Assembly: GCA_001021135.1 (NCBI GenBank)
Contig: LDJE01101092.1
Coordinates: 1 to 22,367 of the forward strand
Reading direction: 5' to 3'
DNA: 22,367 nucleotides
Source of the DNA: Selaginella kraussiana
Lineage: Eukaryota; Streptophyta; Lycopodiopsida; Selaginellales; Selaginellaceae
Positions 11,294 through 20,621 of this stretch are shown piece after piece. The notes beneath the pieces were generated by a model that was not told the DNA's origin, made no database searches, and saw only the letters and a list, made by a program, of their open reading frames with translations. The position numbers and the translations under genes were made by a program. Position 1 is the stretch's first letter, and every line of letters starts with the position of its first letter.

Positions 11294-11329
11294 GACAACA
11301 TCGTTGTCACTAGCCACACTGGGCTACAC

Positions 11330-13345
11330 ATGGAGTACGATCCGTCCGATAGCAGTGGTGAGTGTAGGAAAACAGGAAAATGCGTCCCACCCGAAATGAA
11401 CTAGGCACTTCATATGGACGTTTTTTCTTTGTTCACAGGAACAGATGACGACCTTCCGCCCAGTCGCGCCGCCGCCAGGGGTGGAGTCCGTGTCAGCGGC
11501 AATGGCCGGGCTTTGAGTGGGCCAATTTACGCCAGCTCCCAGACTAACAACGTCGACCAGATGATCCACAGGCTGGAACAAGAGGCTTACACTGCGGTGC
11601 TTCGAGCATTCGGAGCGCAGTCCCAAGTCATCACTTGGGTAAGAACTCTTATATATCAGCTCGGCCGTCTGTTATAACTCAGACATTGCCCCACAGGCCA
11701 AAGAACGTCTCATGTCTGAACTTCGAAAGGAGCTCCGAGTTTCAGACGAGCAACACAGGGAATTCCTGGGCAAGGTTGCATCCGACGACACCCTTCAGCA
11801 GATACAGTAAGTGGTCCTCTAAGCAGTTCCGAGCGAGTCCCTGACGCTATTTCATTCGTATGACAGACAACTATCGGCTGGTCAGCCGGCTGCTGCTCCG
11901 CCCGGGACGGAAGCCCCGGCCTCGTCTCAGTCCCGTAAGAAGCAAAAGACGGCCCATGTTGCCCCCGCATCATTGCCACCTCCACCACCAGCGGCTGCTC
12001 CCGCACCGTCCGTCAAGTCAGCCTCGGCTCCTTCGACGGTACCGCCTTCCAAACGGGGTGGTCCTCCTGGACAACGGGGTAAAAAGCGGGTAAGACTCAA
12101 AACGCGCGTATTGTATTTGTCATAAAATGGGTGTATTCCAGGGACGGGGTGGTGCCGCTCCAAAGGGATCGCTTGGGCACAAGAACCCTGTTGGTAGGCC
12201 TTCTACGACCAAGGCTTCGCCCGCCCAAGCCGAGATGCCCATTGACCCATATATCGGACGGAGGGTAAAAACGAGATGGCCCGAGGACGGCACATTCTAT
12301 GAAGCCGTCATTACCGACTTCAACCCGGACAAGGTACGTATTTTACGCTATGGTGGTAGTAAGCAATGGGGTCATCATTGAACCCATTACTTACCACTAC
12401 GATGTGCCACTTTCACTTTCGCTTTTCCATTCACTTCAATTTTTGCTTGTGTAAATTCTCCAGGGCCACGTTTTGGTGTACGATATGGACACAGACAACG
12501 AATCGTGGGAGTTCGTTAACCTGAAAGAAGTAAGCTTTTTTCTCACGTAGCACTCAAATCATTGTACTTGTATAGGTGCCTCCCGGTGATTTGATATGGG
12601 TCGAGGGACCCAATGCAGTGCTGTCGGGCCGGAAGGATCTTGCCCCGAAGGCTGGTATCGGCCGAGGAATCAAAAGAGGCAGTAACTTCAAGGGTGGCCT
12701 GTCTTCACCGGGTGGCAGGCCGAGAGGAAGTGGCCGGGGCCGGGGCTGGAGAAGCTCGACGTCGGTTGTCGAGAATGGTACACGGTCTGTGGAGTTAGTG
12801 CCACTTGAAGATCTTGCGAAAGAGGTAATAACATATTTCAACTCTTCTAATCAGCATGGGCATGTTGCACCAGGTGGATAAGCTGGGAGAGGAAGGCAAA
12901 TTTGAAAGCGCAAAAAGAGCTGCAAAGGTATAAGAAGCAGTGATGTCCTTGAGCGTTCTTAATGTCCGATGGTGATGCATTTAGGCCCACGAGGAGGCCA
13001 TCCGGAAGGTCCTTGCAGAAGTTGGTGAGTCTTCCGATGAAGGCGAAAGCGGTAAGACGGACAGGTGCTGTTGTAGAGATGTTTAACTCCGTCCTGGCAA
13101 TGGTTGCAGACGATGCCGGGCATGCTCCGTCTTCGCACACACAGTCGCTGGACCAAGATCGAGAACAGAGGAGCAAGCAGAACAGCAGGGATCCAACAGT
13201 CGATAGCGACGAGGATGAGACTGCTGGCGAGGAGAGAGGTGGCGAAGGCTCTGATGGTGAGCATACTGTCGGTGAGGCCGGTGGTGCCTCAGACCCTGAC
13301 GACGATCAACAGGGTGAAGATGGTGACGACAAAGATGAAGGGTAA
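11330..13345 (+). CDS. EML: EMSY-like (EML) protein: ENT plus Tudor/Agenet domains
   Basis: Ten exons: 11330-11357, 11439-11638, 11697-11806, 11867-12089, 12142-12333, 12464-12529, 12576-12824, 12874-12927, 12985-13051 and 13110-13345. They total 1,425 nt, or 474 aa. The start MEYDPSDSSGTDDDLPPS closely resembles Arabidopsis EML proteins (MDYRPSDSSGTDDDLPPS). The ENT domain (about aa 50-115) contains MIHRLEQEAYTAVLRAFGAQ and ELRKELRVSDEQHREFL. A Pro/Ala-rich basic linker with RKKQKT (likely nuclear signal) follows, then a Tudor/Agenet fold (about 224-285: GRRVKTRWPEDGTFYEAVI, VYDMDTDNESWEFVNLKE, PPGDLIWVEG). A Gly/Arg-rich stretch and a C-terminal helix (AHEEAIRKVL) come next. The last 78 aa form a very acidic tail. 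EML proteins are nuclear histone-mark readers linked to plant immunity, flowering and seed development. It is divergent to ASCC3 across a 299-bp promoter. Confidence 0.93.
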
Positions 13346-13746
13346 TGGTTATGTTGTTGTCTATCTATCCTGACTCTCTGCATTTCTGGAACACAGGTGA
13401 TACCATTGCCATTCTCGAGAAAACACTTCACACGACAATTTACTACTAAATGACTGACAAGGAAGGACATGAAAAGGCGCCGGATGCATTCTAGAAAATA
13501 TTTTTTGGTTGGGGAGGGAAAAAATGCATCTTCAAGGGCCAACAACACACTTATATAGTAGACTGTTTGTACAATGTTGAAGCGGGAGATGGCCGCCGCC
13601 GCTGCCACCTTTCCGCCTGTGCTACTGCTGCTGATCGAGAGGTATTGCTTTCGTGTTGTAACATAAACAAAATACCAAAAGAGAGAAGAATGATGATTGT
13701 TAAAAAAACAAATGTTGTTAGAGATTCTAGGGCTAGGTCAGATAAA
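13346..13746. other. EML to PP5 intergenic region (3'UTR plus promoter/leader)
   Basis: No gene is recognised here. The left part should be EML 3'UTR. TATATAG at 13552-13558 is a candidate TATA box for the phosphatase gene. Downstream lie a short alanine-rich uORF (13589-13666) and two ATGs at 13690 and 13693 in frame with PP5. Confidence 0.5.
13589..13666 (+). other. uORF (25 aa) upstream of PP5
   Basis: An ATG in a strong context (GAGATGGCC) opens MAAAAATFPP, then VLLLLIERYCFRVVT, then TAA. Another in-frame ATG lies at 13574. The frame ends 80 bases before the PP5 ATG. It may be a translational control uORF, a tiny peptide, or chance; there is no homology to judge by. Confidence 0.35.
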
Positions 13747-15764
13747 ATGGCCGCCAGTGTTGAGGCGGCAGAGGCGCTCAAGGAGCAGGCGAACGCCGCG
13801 TTTCAAGGTACGCACCACCCCTCGTCTGAATGGATGGTGATCGTCAGTCACGGCAGCGTGCAAGTTCGGTGACGCGGTGAGCCTTTACTCGCAGGCGATT
13901 CAAGCGAATGGTAACAACGCCGTCTACTGGGCCAACCGTGCCTTCGCGCACACCAAGCTGGAAGAATACGGGAGCGCCATCCAAGATGCGACCAGAGCTG
14001 TGGAACTCAATCCCAAGTACGTCAAGGTACTCTACCCCGTCTCTGATGGTTCGCGAGTTGCTAAAATGCAGCTCTGATTGCAGGGCTACTACCGCCGAGG
14101 TGCCGCCTTTATGGCACTCGGCAAGTTCAAGGACGGGCTCAAGGATTTCCGCCAGGTAAATACTGCGTTTTTACTGCGTATTTCGAGCCATATATGTCTT
14201 CCGTAGGTTTGCAAGATTGCTCCCAAGGACCCCGATGCGATGAAGAAGCTGAGGGAGTGCGAAAAGGCCGTCCAGAGGAAGCAATTCGAAGACGCGATTT
14301 GCTCCGACGGACCGCAGCGGTCGGTCGTCGACTCGATTCACCTTGATATGATCGGTATGACCTAGTTACGAATACGAAGTCGCCTCTTGACATTCCTTTT
14401 CAGAGGTGCATCCCTCTCACGAAGGTGCGAGGATACCTGAGACCGGCATTGACCTGCCCTTCTTGAAACAAATGATGGATGACTTCAAGAACGGGAAGCA
14501 GCTGCACAGGAAGTAGGGCACTCGCTTCCGCCTTGATTGATCGATCGAACTCACGAACTTGGCTTTGCAGGTACGCCTTCCAAATACTCCTCAAGATGAG
14601 GGAGGAGCTGTATAAGCTTCCTACGCTTGTTGAGATCGACGTTCCTGAGGGGCGCCATTTCACGGTTTGCGGTGATGTCCACGGCCAGGTACCCTATTTC
14701 TTTCGTTCGGCATTGCCCGATTTTTACTTTCGTTTTTCTCAGTATTTCGATCTGATGAACATTTTCGAGCTCAATGGTCTACCTTCCGACGAGAACCCGT
14801 ATCTCTTCAATGGAGACTTCGTAGACCGCGGATCGTTCTCGGTGGAATGCATCCTCACTCTCTTCGCCTTCAAGTGTCTCTACCCGACAGGTGAGTCGAA
14901 GTTTTCCGAGGTCTGTCCCCGTATTTACAGACATACGTAGCGTTGTACCTGGCGAGAGGGAACCACGAAAGCAAAGGCATGAACAGGATTTACGGCTTCT
15001 ATGGTGAAGTGAGATCCAAGTTCACGGAAACCATGGCCTCACTCTTCTCGGAGGTTTTCTGTGGACTTCCTCTAGCGCACGTTATCAACAAGAAGGTTCT
15101 GGTTGTTCACGGCGGCCTCTTCAGCAATGACTTCGTGCGGCTGTCCGACATCAACGAAATCGATCGGTTCCAGGAGCCGCCTGATGAAGGTGAGCAGCCC
15201 TATATTTATTGCGAGTTGTTGAGCTTAAATGCTTCGTGCTTGCAGGTCTGATGTGCGAGATTCTTTGGAGCGATCCACAGCCCGAGCCGGGACGGGCACC
15301 AAGCAAACGGGGTGTCGGTGTTGCGTTCGGCCCGGACGTTTCACAGAAGTTCTTGCAGTTGAACAAGCTCGGTGTGTAGGTTTAACTTGGAGGAGCATCC
15401 CTTGATTGAATCGTTTTGTTGCAGACTTGTTGATTAGGTCGCATGAAATGAAGGAGCAAGGGTACGAGGTGGCCCATAATGGAAAGGTCATTACCATTTT
15501 CTCGGCTCCCAACTACTGCGACCAGGTATGAGTTTTAAGGTTCTCGGTTAACCTACGTGCCGTGCCGTCCCGTGCTGCAGATGGGCAACATGGGAGCCTT
15601 CGTCAAGTTCCAATCGCCGGCTCTCAAGCCGGAGTTCACGTCGTACCCCGCTGTGGTAAGTCGTGGTAGAACCGTGGTTTAATGCTTTGGTTGTTTCATT
15701 GCAGCCTCACCCACCCATAAAACCAATGGCATATGCCTCCAACTTCGGGGGACTTTTGTTCTAA
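13747..15764 (+). CDS. PAPP5: Serine/threonine protein phosphatase 5 (TPR-PPP)
   Basis: Twelve exons: 13747-13807, 13857-14026, 14084-14155, 14207-14354, 14404-14512, 14571-14688, 14743-14890, 14941-15189, 15246-15371, 15425-15525, 15581-15655 and 15705-15764. They total 1,437 nt, or 478 aa; Arabidopsis PAPP5 is about 484 aa. N-terminal TPR repeats (about aa 5-115) include [20 protein letters not shown] and [19 protein letters not shown]. The catalytic domain has intact metal and phosphate motifs: GDVHGQ (221-226), GDFVDRG (250-256), RGNHE (281-285), [24 protein letters not shown] and [13 protein letters not shown]5 dephosphorylates Hsp90 clients and, in plants, phytochrome; it also takes part in plastid signalling. 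The start was chosen at AAAATGGCC, which matches the family N-terminus. Two in-frame ATGs at 13690 and 13693 could add 18-19 basic residues. No membrane-anchor exon, as described for one Arabidopsis splice form, is seen between TPR and catalytic parts. Confidence 0.96.
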
Positions 15765-16538
15765 AGACGTAAGTGAGCGTATAATTTCCTGCCATAGCCA
15801 TCGATCGACCTTGTAACACCTGATTCAACCAAAATACTTCGTGGTTAATTGTCCATGTAAATTAAAATGCTTGTGATTCGTTAGATCCAGCGCCTTCAAA
15901 CGCGCCACGTCAGACGACATTTTTTTATAGTTGAAAACTGTTGAATGTACACCTCCCTCTCTGTAGCATCGGCGGACTTGAACTGGAGATTGGAATCCGT
16001 CTTTCTACGCATTGTTGCAAATGCACAAGGAGCAGCAGAGAGCAGCGCCAGTTCTTAAGAGGGGAGCGATTTTCCATTGTTTCTCTGGGCGGGCACGCCA
16101 ATATTTTATTGTTTCGGGAGGCGTTGAAAGGTCGCCTCAGCTGCTGCTGCTGCTGCCTCCTCCTGCGCTTTATGTTCTTCCATGTAGTGATATAGATTTC
16201 GCCGGCCGGCACTGAATCCAACCCTCTGCATGCTCAATCGCAAGCTACATTCTCCATCGGAGCTTTGGTATTGGTCGTCTCGCTCGCGATCGACGACGAT
16301 GAGTGGGCGACTGCTCCTCTGCTAGTGAAAGGTACGTACGACGAGCCGAGCGGATGGGCGGGAGTGGATGTGAGGGTCGCTCAGGGATTCGGCTGTGGCC
16401 TTTTTTTCTCGTCACAGAGATCACGGGACCTGCTCTTTGCGTCTCATATGGTTTTTGTCACTGATCGTGGGCGTCTCCTTGTTGCAGAGGCGCCATTTAT
16501 TCGCCCGGTTTATTTATTGCCGACCTCGGGTGACCGAG
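15765..16538. other. PP5 to IQD intergenic region with probable IQD leader intron
   Basis: No protein-coding gene is recognised in these 774 bases. The left end is PP5 3'UTR. CAGCTGCTGCTGCTGCTGCC near 16138 is a short CTG run. Nearer the IQD gene, AAAG|GTACGTACG at 16332 and TTGTTGCAG|AGG ending at 16487 make a good 156-nt 5'UTR intron. Such leader introns are common in plant genes. After its removal no ATG remains between the acceptor and the IQD start. Confidence 0.5.
16299..16325 (+). other. uORF (MSGRLLLC-stop) upstream of IQD gene
   Basis: ATG AGT GGG CGA CTG CTC CTC TGC TAG lies just 5' of the predicted leader-intron donor, so it would stay in the spliced leader if transcription begins upstream of it. 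It may damp IQD translation. Confidence 0.35.
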
Positions 16539-18317
16539 ATGGGCAAGTCGGGTCGATGGCTGCTCAACTTCATCGGCGTCAAGTCCAAGTCTTCTTCCTC
16601 CTCCAAGGAAAAGCACGGCTCTAGCAACGCTCTCAAGGACGAGGTGAGCACCCGATTCATCGTTTCAGCCACTCATATCCCCGCAGTCCAAGCCCAAGCC
16701 GCACCGAGAACGGCGAAGATGGAGCTTCGGACGATCGTCGACGAGGGATTTAACCGCAGAGAACATCCGTCGCAGCAGCAGCGATTACGAGATGAGCGAC
16801 AGTATGTCGTATGAGAAGGAACAGCAGAGCAACAAGCATGCCATGGCGGTAGCTGCCGCCTCCGCCGCAGCAGCGGAGGCGGCTGTTGCAGCGGCACAAG
16901 CGGCAGCGGCTGTCGTTCGGCTAACGAGCAGCGGGGGCGGCTCCTTCCACGCCGCCCCGACGAGTACACTACGTCTCGACGACTGGGCTGCCGTCACTAT
17001 ACAGACGGCTTTTCGGGGATACTTGGTACGTAGCGCTTGTCTTTTGCCGCCCTCTCGAGACCGGACCGTGGCCCTTTTTGCAGGCCAGACGAGCACTCAG
17101 AGCTCTCAAGGCCGTGGTCAGGTTGCAAGCCTTGTTCCGAGGTCACCTCGTTCGCAAACAGGCGGCTATGACCTTGCACTGCATGCATGCCCTCGTGAGA
17201 GTGCAGACCCGTGCCGCTCACTCCCGACGAACAATGTCTGGGGATAATCACCAGCAGCATCTCAGGAGACAACCACCACCAGCAGCTGCTGTGCGCCCCA
17301 GGAAATCCGTGGTATGTTGTTGTCGTGGTTTCTGGTGGTGAGGGTAACGTTGTAAGTGAGCAGGATGGATGCCCTGATGGATGGGACGCTAGCACCATTA
17401 GTTTGGAAGATCTGCAGGCCAAGTTCGACCAGAGACAACTCGGTGCTCTCAAACGGGAGAAAGCCAGAAGCTATACCCAGTCTCAGGTACGTATTTTCTA
17501 CGGTGTAGAGCTGACCTGCATTTTCTCGTAGAGACGAGCAACAAGTGAACGAGGTGAAAACCCAATACTTGATTGCGATTCCGAGACTTACAGTTGGCTA
17601 GTCGATCGATGGATGGCTGCCCAAGCTCCAGCGATGGAGGATGGCAGAGATTGCCCAGACCTATCAACCATGGACAGAAGCTCTGAGGCTAGTACCAAGG
17701 TGGTAGAGGTGGACTCGGCAAGAACCAAGAGAAGGCACAGGAGGAGGTCAGGGTTATCATCCGAGTCCATCCCATATGAGCCAACTCAATGGTCAACGAC
17801 TCCTCCCGACTACTTGCAGCAGGCATATGTCCGTCAGGGCTTTGACGATGTCCGCAAGTCAAAGAGGTCTGACCATCAGGATCTCATCTACTCAGATGAC
17901 GACCCCGATGGTTTCGATACGACTGCGAAGAGCAGTCCGGCATTCTCCACAGCAGGTTCGAAAGGGAGAAGGAACAATGCTCACAGCCATCATCAGTCCG
18001 AGGACATGTATTACGACTACCCGAGCTACATGGCTCCGACAAAGTCGAGAGAGGCCAAGACCCGCTCGCACAGTGCCCCGAGGCAGAGGCCCGTGGCTGC
18101 TACCTCGGACAAGCAGCCAGCCAGGAAGAGGAACTCGTTGTCCGGCTTGGAAGGCCGGCACAGTTCTCGGTCTCAGCAGCTGCAACAAAGGCAGGTATCT
18201 CCGAGCAGGAGAAACAAAGCAAACTTCACCGGACCTTTGTCGCTGGACAGGTCGTGGATGAGTGCCAAGGACTGGTCTTCCTCCAACGGAGACTTTCGGA
18301 GGCCTTTCAGACCTTGA
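16539..18317 (+). CDS. IQD: IQ67-domain (IQD) calmodulin-binding protein
   Basis: Five exons: 16539-16643, 16687-17025, 17084-17311, 17364-17486 and 17532-18317. They total 1,581 nt, or 526 aa, all with phase-0 introns. The start [13 protein letters not shown] is typical of IQD proteins, followed by a basic [15 protein letters not shown] patch and an Ala-rich helix. The IQ67 core spans about aa 133-198: [16 protein letters not shown], intron, then [20 protein letters not shown] and [19 protein letters not shown]. It carries IQ motifs and the overlapping 1-5-10 type spacing. The intron falls exactly after residue 16 of IQ67, which is the conserved IQD gene hallmark. The C-terminal half is long, basic, Ser-rich and probably disordered, with a DUF4005-like region. 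IQD proteins bind calmodulin, microtubules and membranes, and scaffold kinesin light-chain-related proteins. It converges on the LEA_2 gene 68 bases beyond its stop. Confidence 0.94.
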
Positions 18318-18385
18318 CCTCGTCTTCTTTCAGTTTTGCTGTTGTAATACTATACTTTTGCTCTCGGCTGTACTCCATGGAGCTT

Positions 18386-19069
18386 TTAGACTGAAGCATT
18401 ATCCCTGAGACATATCCTATCGACGAGTGTGTAGTTCTGCATTATCAGATTGCACCTAACTCTGGACTGAAACGGGGGTGATTTTATGCCTGAAGCCGTA
18501 AGCCTGGCCTTGAGCCTGATGTCGGAAGAAAGCTTGATGCGCGTGGTAATTGTCTGGAGCATCGTGTAAAAAACATCCAGTGGCACCGGCAAGTTGGTCT
18601 GCACAATATTCAACTGCAACATCTGAGACGAACCCCTGGGCTGAACGAAGGGGTTGCTCTTGGCTCCACCAAAAACGAACCCATAGTACAGGAAGACAAG
18701 TTCTATGTGATCCACCAGCATGTCCATATGCTTGTTGGGATTCTCAAGCTGAATAATGCACAAGACGTCCATTGCAATGTATGCCGCGAAGTAATCACCG
18801 GACCTCTGCTGTGCAACCATCTGAGCAGGCGTTACTTGGGTGACGGTAAGTGAAACAAATCCTGCTTGCAGCAGCTCAAACTTTGGCTCCTTGGGAGACA
18901 GGTCGATGTATGCAGCAATGAGAATGAGGAAGAACAAAAAGAGCAACGCCGCAGCCAACAGCAGTGCACCGATCCAGTACTTCTGCACTTCCAGCAGTCG
19001 TTGGTCCTTCTGGAGAAACCGAAGTACTGCCTCCAATTGCAAGCTCCTCCTTGACTGTGTTTGGAGCAT
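18386..19069 (-). CDS. LEA_2 / NDR1-HIN1-like single-pass membrane protein (copy 1)
   Basis: Single exon, 227 aa. A short cytosolic N-terminus (LEAVLRFLQKDQRLLEVQ, amphipathic) precedes one transmembrane helix at about residues 31-54 (YWIGALLLAAALLFLFFLIL). The extracytosolic part is a LEA14-like beta domain with the NPN motif typical of NHL proteins (ENPNKHMDMLVDHIELVFLY), followed by QTNLPVP and the C-terminal IKSPPFQSRVRC strand. Plant NDR1/HIN1-like proteins sit at the plasma membrane and act in pathogen and abiotic stress responses, but the exact role here is unknown. The protein is a close paralog of the one at 19953-20621 in the same orientation, so the pair is a tandem duplication. 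A TATA-like box lies 102 bases upstream of the start. Two Cys in the terminal RVRC and RICLR stretches are conserved in the pair. Confidence 0.85.
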   Translation of the reverse strand: MLQTQSRRSLQLEAVLRFLQKDQRLLEVQKYWIGALLLAAALLFLFFLILIAAYIDLSPKEPKFELLQAGFVSLTVTQVTPAQMVAQQRSGDYFAAYIAMDVLCIIQLENPNKHMDMLVDHIELVFLYYGFVFGGAKSNPFVQPRGSSQMLQLNIVQTNLPVPLDVFYTMLQTITTRIKLSSDIRLKARLTASGIKSPPFQSRVRCNLIMQNYTLVDRICLRDNASV

Positions 19070-19170
19070 TTTATTGGAGCAGTTATGCTTCCGCCCGGCC
19101 CCTGCGTCTGTAGATCATGAAGAGCAAATGAGAAAAAGGTAACACGCCCCGAGGATGCCGGAGGCCACGC

Positions 19171-19178
19171 TTTTTATA
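19171..19178 (-). promoter_or_regulatory. TATA-like box for LEA_2 copy 1
   Basis: TATAAAAA on the minus strand lies 102 bases upstream of the copy 1 ATG, at a distance that fits a core promoter with a leader of about 70 bases. Confidence 0.5.
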
Positions 19179-19373
19179 CATAAAACCGAAATTGTGGATA
19201 TTACATATGGACGAGAGGACGGCACTCTTGGCTGACAAGGACTAATGTCCACATGTATTGCGATGAACTCCTGTGCCATGTTATGAGGTCAGCGCTTGAT
19301 ACTTGATTCTATGTGAAACCATTGCAAGCTATGTGCAGCATCCAAGTATTTCTTGACTAACCGCAAAGTGCAG

Positions 19374-19409
19374 CAGGGTACTTTGCGGGGTACTTTGCAG
19401 GGTACTTTG
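19374..19409. repeat. Triple 12-bp tandem repeat with GTAC cores
   Basis: Three adjacent 12-mers, CAGGGTACTTTG, CGGGGTACTTTG and CAGGGTACTTTG, differ at one base. Each holds a GTAC core, which is the core bound by plant SBP/SPL factors and copper-response regulators. It lies about 305 bases upstream of the copy 1 ATG. Confidence 0.65.
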
Positions 19410-19664
19410 TAAAAATCTTCTTCAAGGAGAATGAAGCGCCTGGCGTATTGCATTTAACTAGACTAGATAAGTTAATACCCGAAATCGCAATTTGTTTTAT
19501 CGGAGTTGTGCATATCAAATTGGTGGATCAGAGATTGATGTTTTTACAACATGTTTTTACTTCTGCTTCTTGGCTTTTTCTAAAAAGATGTATTGAGCTA
19601 CCTGTAAAATACCCTTCGGTAACCATGGGACATACGCCTATCATAGCGTACCTCCGGCTTCAAC

Positions 19665-19695
19665 GATGTTCGCAATTGTTTCACTTGCGAACATC
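19665..19695. repeat. Perfect 11-bp inverted repeat (hairpin)
   Basis: GATGTTCGCAA at 19665-19675 and TTGCGAACATC at 19685-19695 are exact reverse complements with a 9-base loop. There is no T-run after it. It lies in the gene-free interval about 260 bases beyond the copy 2 stop. Confidence 0.6.
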
Positions 19696-19952
19696 TCGAT
19701 GGTTTCGAATTGAATCCTTGATTGCAGGAAGTGTTCACAGACGAATAGTTATCAGATTAAGCTCCCTATAAAGCTCCTACAAATCTGACACGTAGAGGCT
19801 GTACAGGTTTGTTTCCTTGGACAAGTGGTCAAGACGAGGAACATAGGCAAACTTATCCTCGATGTCAGTAGTTACAACAAAAGCAGACGTTCCTCTCTTT
19901 GTTTTCGGCTATATTCATACTGTTGAATTTCTCCGTGACCAAAGCTATTGCT

Positions 19953-20621
19953 TCAGGTAAGATTCTCCCGGCGACAATGCCTCTCGACTATTAAGTAGTG
20001 TTCCATAACGAGGTCGCACCTGACCCTGGCCTGAAATGGGGGTGACTTGATGCCTGACGCCGTAGAGAGCCTTGCCTTGAGCCTGAGGTCAGAAGAAAAC
20101 ACGATCCGCAAGCTAACAGTCTTGAGCATTGTGTAATAAACTCTGAGCGGCACAGGCAAGTTGGTCTGCACAACATTCAAGGACAGCAAACCAGACGATC
20201 CCTTGGGCTGAGTGAAGGAACCGCTCGTGGCTCCACCCAGAATGAACCCATTGTACAAGAAGATAAGCTCAATGTGATCCACCAACAAGTCCATATGCCT
20301 GTTCGGATTCTCAAACTGGATAATGCACAAGACGTTGAACGTGAAGTAAGCGGCGTAGTAGACGCCCGACTTCTGCTGTGCAGCCATCTGCGCGGGAGTT
20401 GCTCTGTTGGTGTTCAGTGCGAGGAAGCCTGCTTGCAAGACCTCAAAATTTGGCTCCTTTGGCGACAGCTTGAAGTAGGTGACAATGAGAACGATGAGGA
20501 ATGCAAAGAGAAACGCCGCAACCAGCTGCAGTCCACAGAGCCAGTAACTCTGCACTCGAAGTAGCTGTTGGTCCTTCTGGAGAAAGCGAAGTTCTGCCTC
20601 CAATTTCACCCCGTGCAGCAT
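19953..20621 (-). CDS. LEA_2 / NDR1-HIN1-like single-pass membrane protein (copy 2)
   Basis: Single exon, 222 aa from the ATG at 20621 (MLHGVKLEAELRFLQKDQQ). The transmembrane helix is at about residues 27-50 (YWLCGLQLVAAFLFAFLIVL), followed by KLSPKEPNFEVLQAGF, the NPN motif in ENPNRHMDLLVDHIEL, QTNLPVPLRVYYTM and IKSPPFQARVRC. It matches copy 1 along its whole length, including gaps, so the two are tandem duplicates. The start is not secure: the ATG aligned to the copy 1 start lies at 20653-20655 and is out of frame here, while the frame stays open upstream to about 20888 across the divergent promoter without a better ATG matched by the paralog. Role as for copy 1; the topology suggests a cytosolic N-terminus and apoplastic LEA_2 domain. 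Confidence 0.83.
   Translation of the reverse strand: MLHGVKLEAELRFLQKDQQLLRVQSYWLCGLQLVAAFLFAFLIVLIVTYFKLSPKEPNFEVLQAGFLALNTNRATPAQMAAQQKSGVYYAAYFTFNVLCIIQFENPNRHMDLLVDHIELIFLYNGFILGGATSGSFTQPKGSSGLLSLNVVQTNLPVPLRVYYTMLKTVSLRIVFSSDLRLKARLSTASGIKSPPFQARVRCDLVMEHYLIVERHCRRENLT

Larger units (their letters stand above)
11031..11329. promoter_or_regulatory. Bidirectional promoter region between ASCC3 and EMSY-like gene
   Basis: The ATGs of two divergent genes are only 299 bases apart, so both promoters and leaders share this interval. It holds telo-box motifs at 11039-11047, 11066-11073 and 11207-11215 (the last as TTAGGGTTT), a perfect palindrome at 11184-11200, and one short upstream ORF for each gene. 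Telo-boxes are known in promoters of plant translation-related genes. No clear TATA box is seen on either strand. Confidence 0.7.
19070..19952. other. Intergenic region between tandem LEA_2 paralogs
   Basis: 883 bases between the two minus-strand paralogs, with no convincing gene. It should hold the copy 1 promoter and the copy 2 3'UTR. It contains a TATA-like box (19171-19178), a 3 x 12-base tandem repeat (19374-19409) and a perfect 11-base hairpin (19665-19695). A 107-codon open frame at 19448-19771 resembles nothing known. Confidence 0.5.

Noticed and set aside
12353-12397. Imperfect hairpin in the fifth EML intron, possible microRNA precursor
   Set aside because: Only about 14 paired bases with a 3-base bulge and a mismatch; too short and broken for a plant miRNA precursor.
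16792-17247. Alternative IQD start at the [10 protein letters not shown] methionine
   Set aside because: The upstream exon [13 protein letters not shown] is the family N-terminus and splices in frame to it.
17776-18261. 161-codon open frame inside the last IQD exon
   Set aside because: Shifted-frame shadow of the long IQD C-terminal exon, rich in Arg and Ser as expected from that exon.
19448-19771. 107-codon plus-strand open frame between the LEA_2 paralogs
   Set aside because: No recognisable domain, no splice context, AT-rich composition and a random-looking product.
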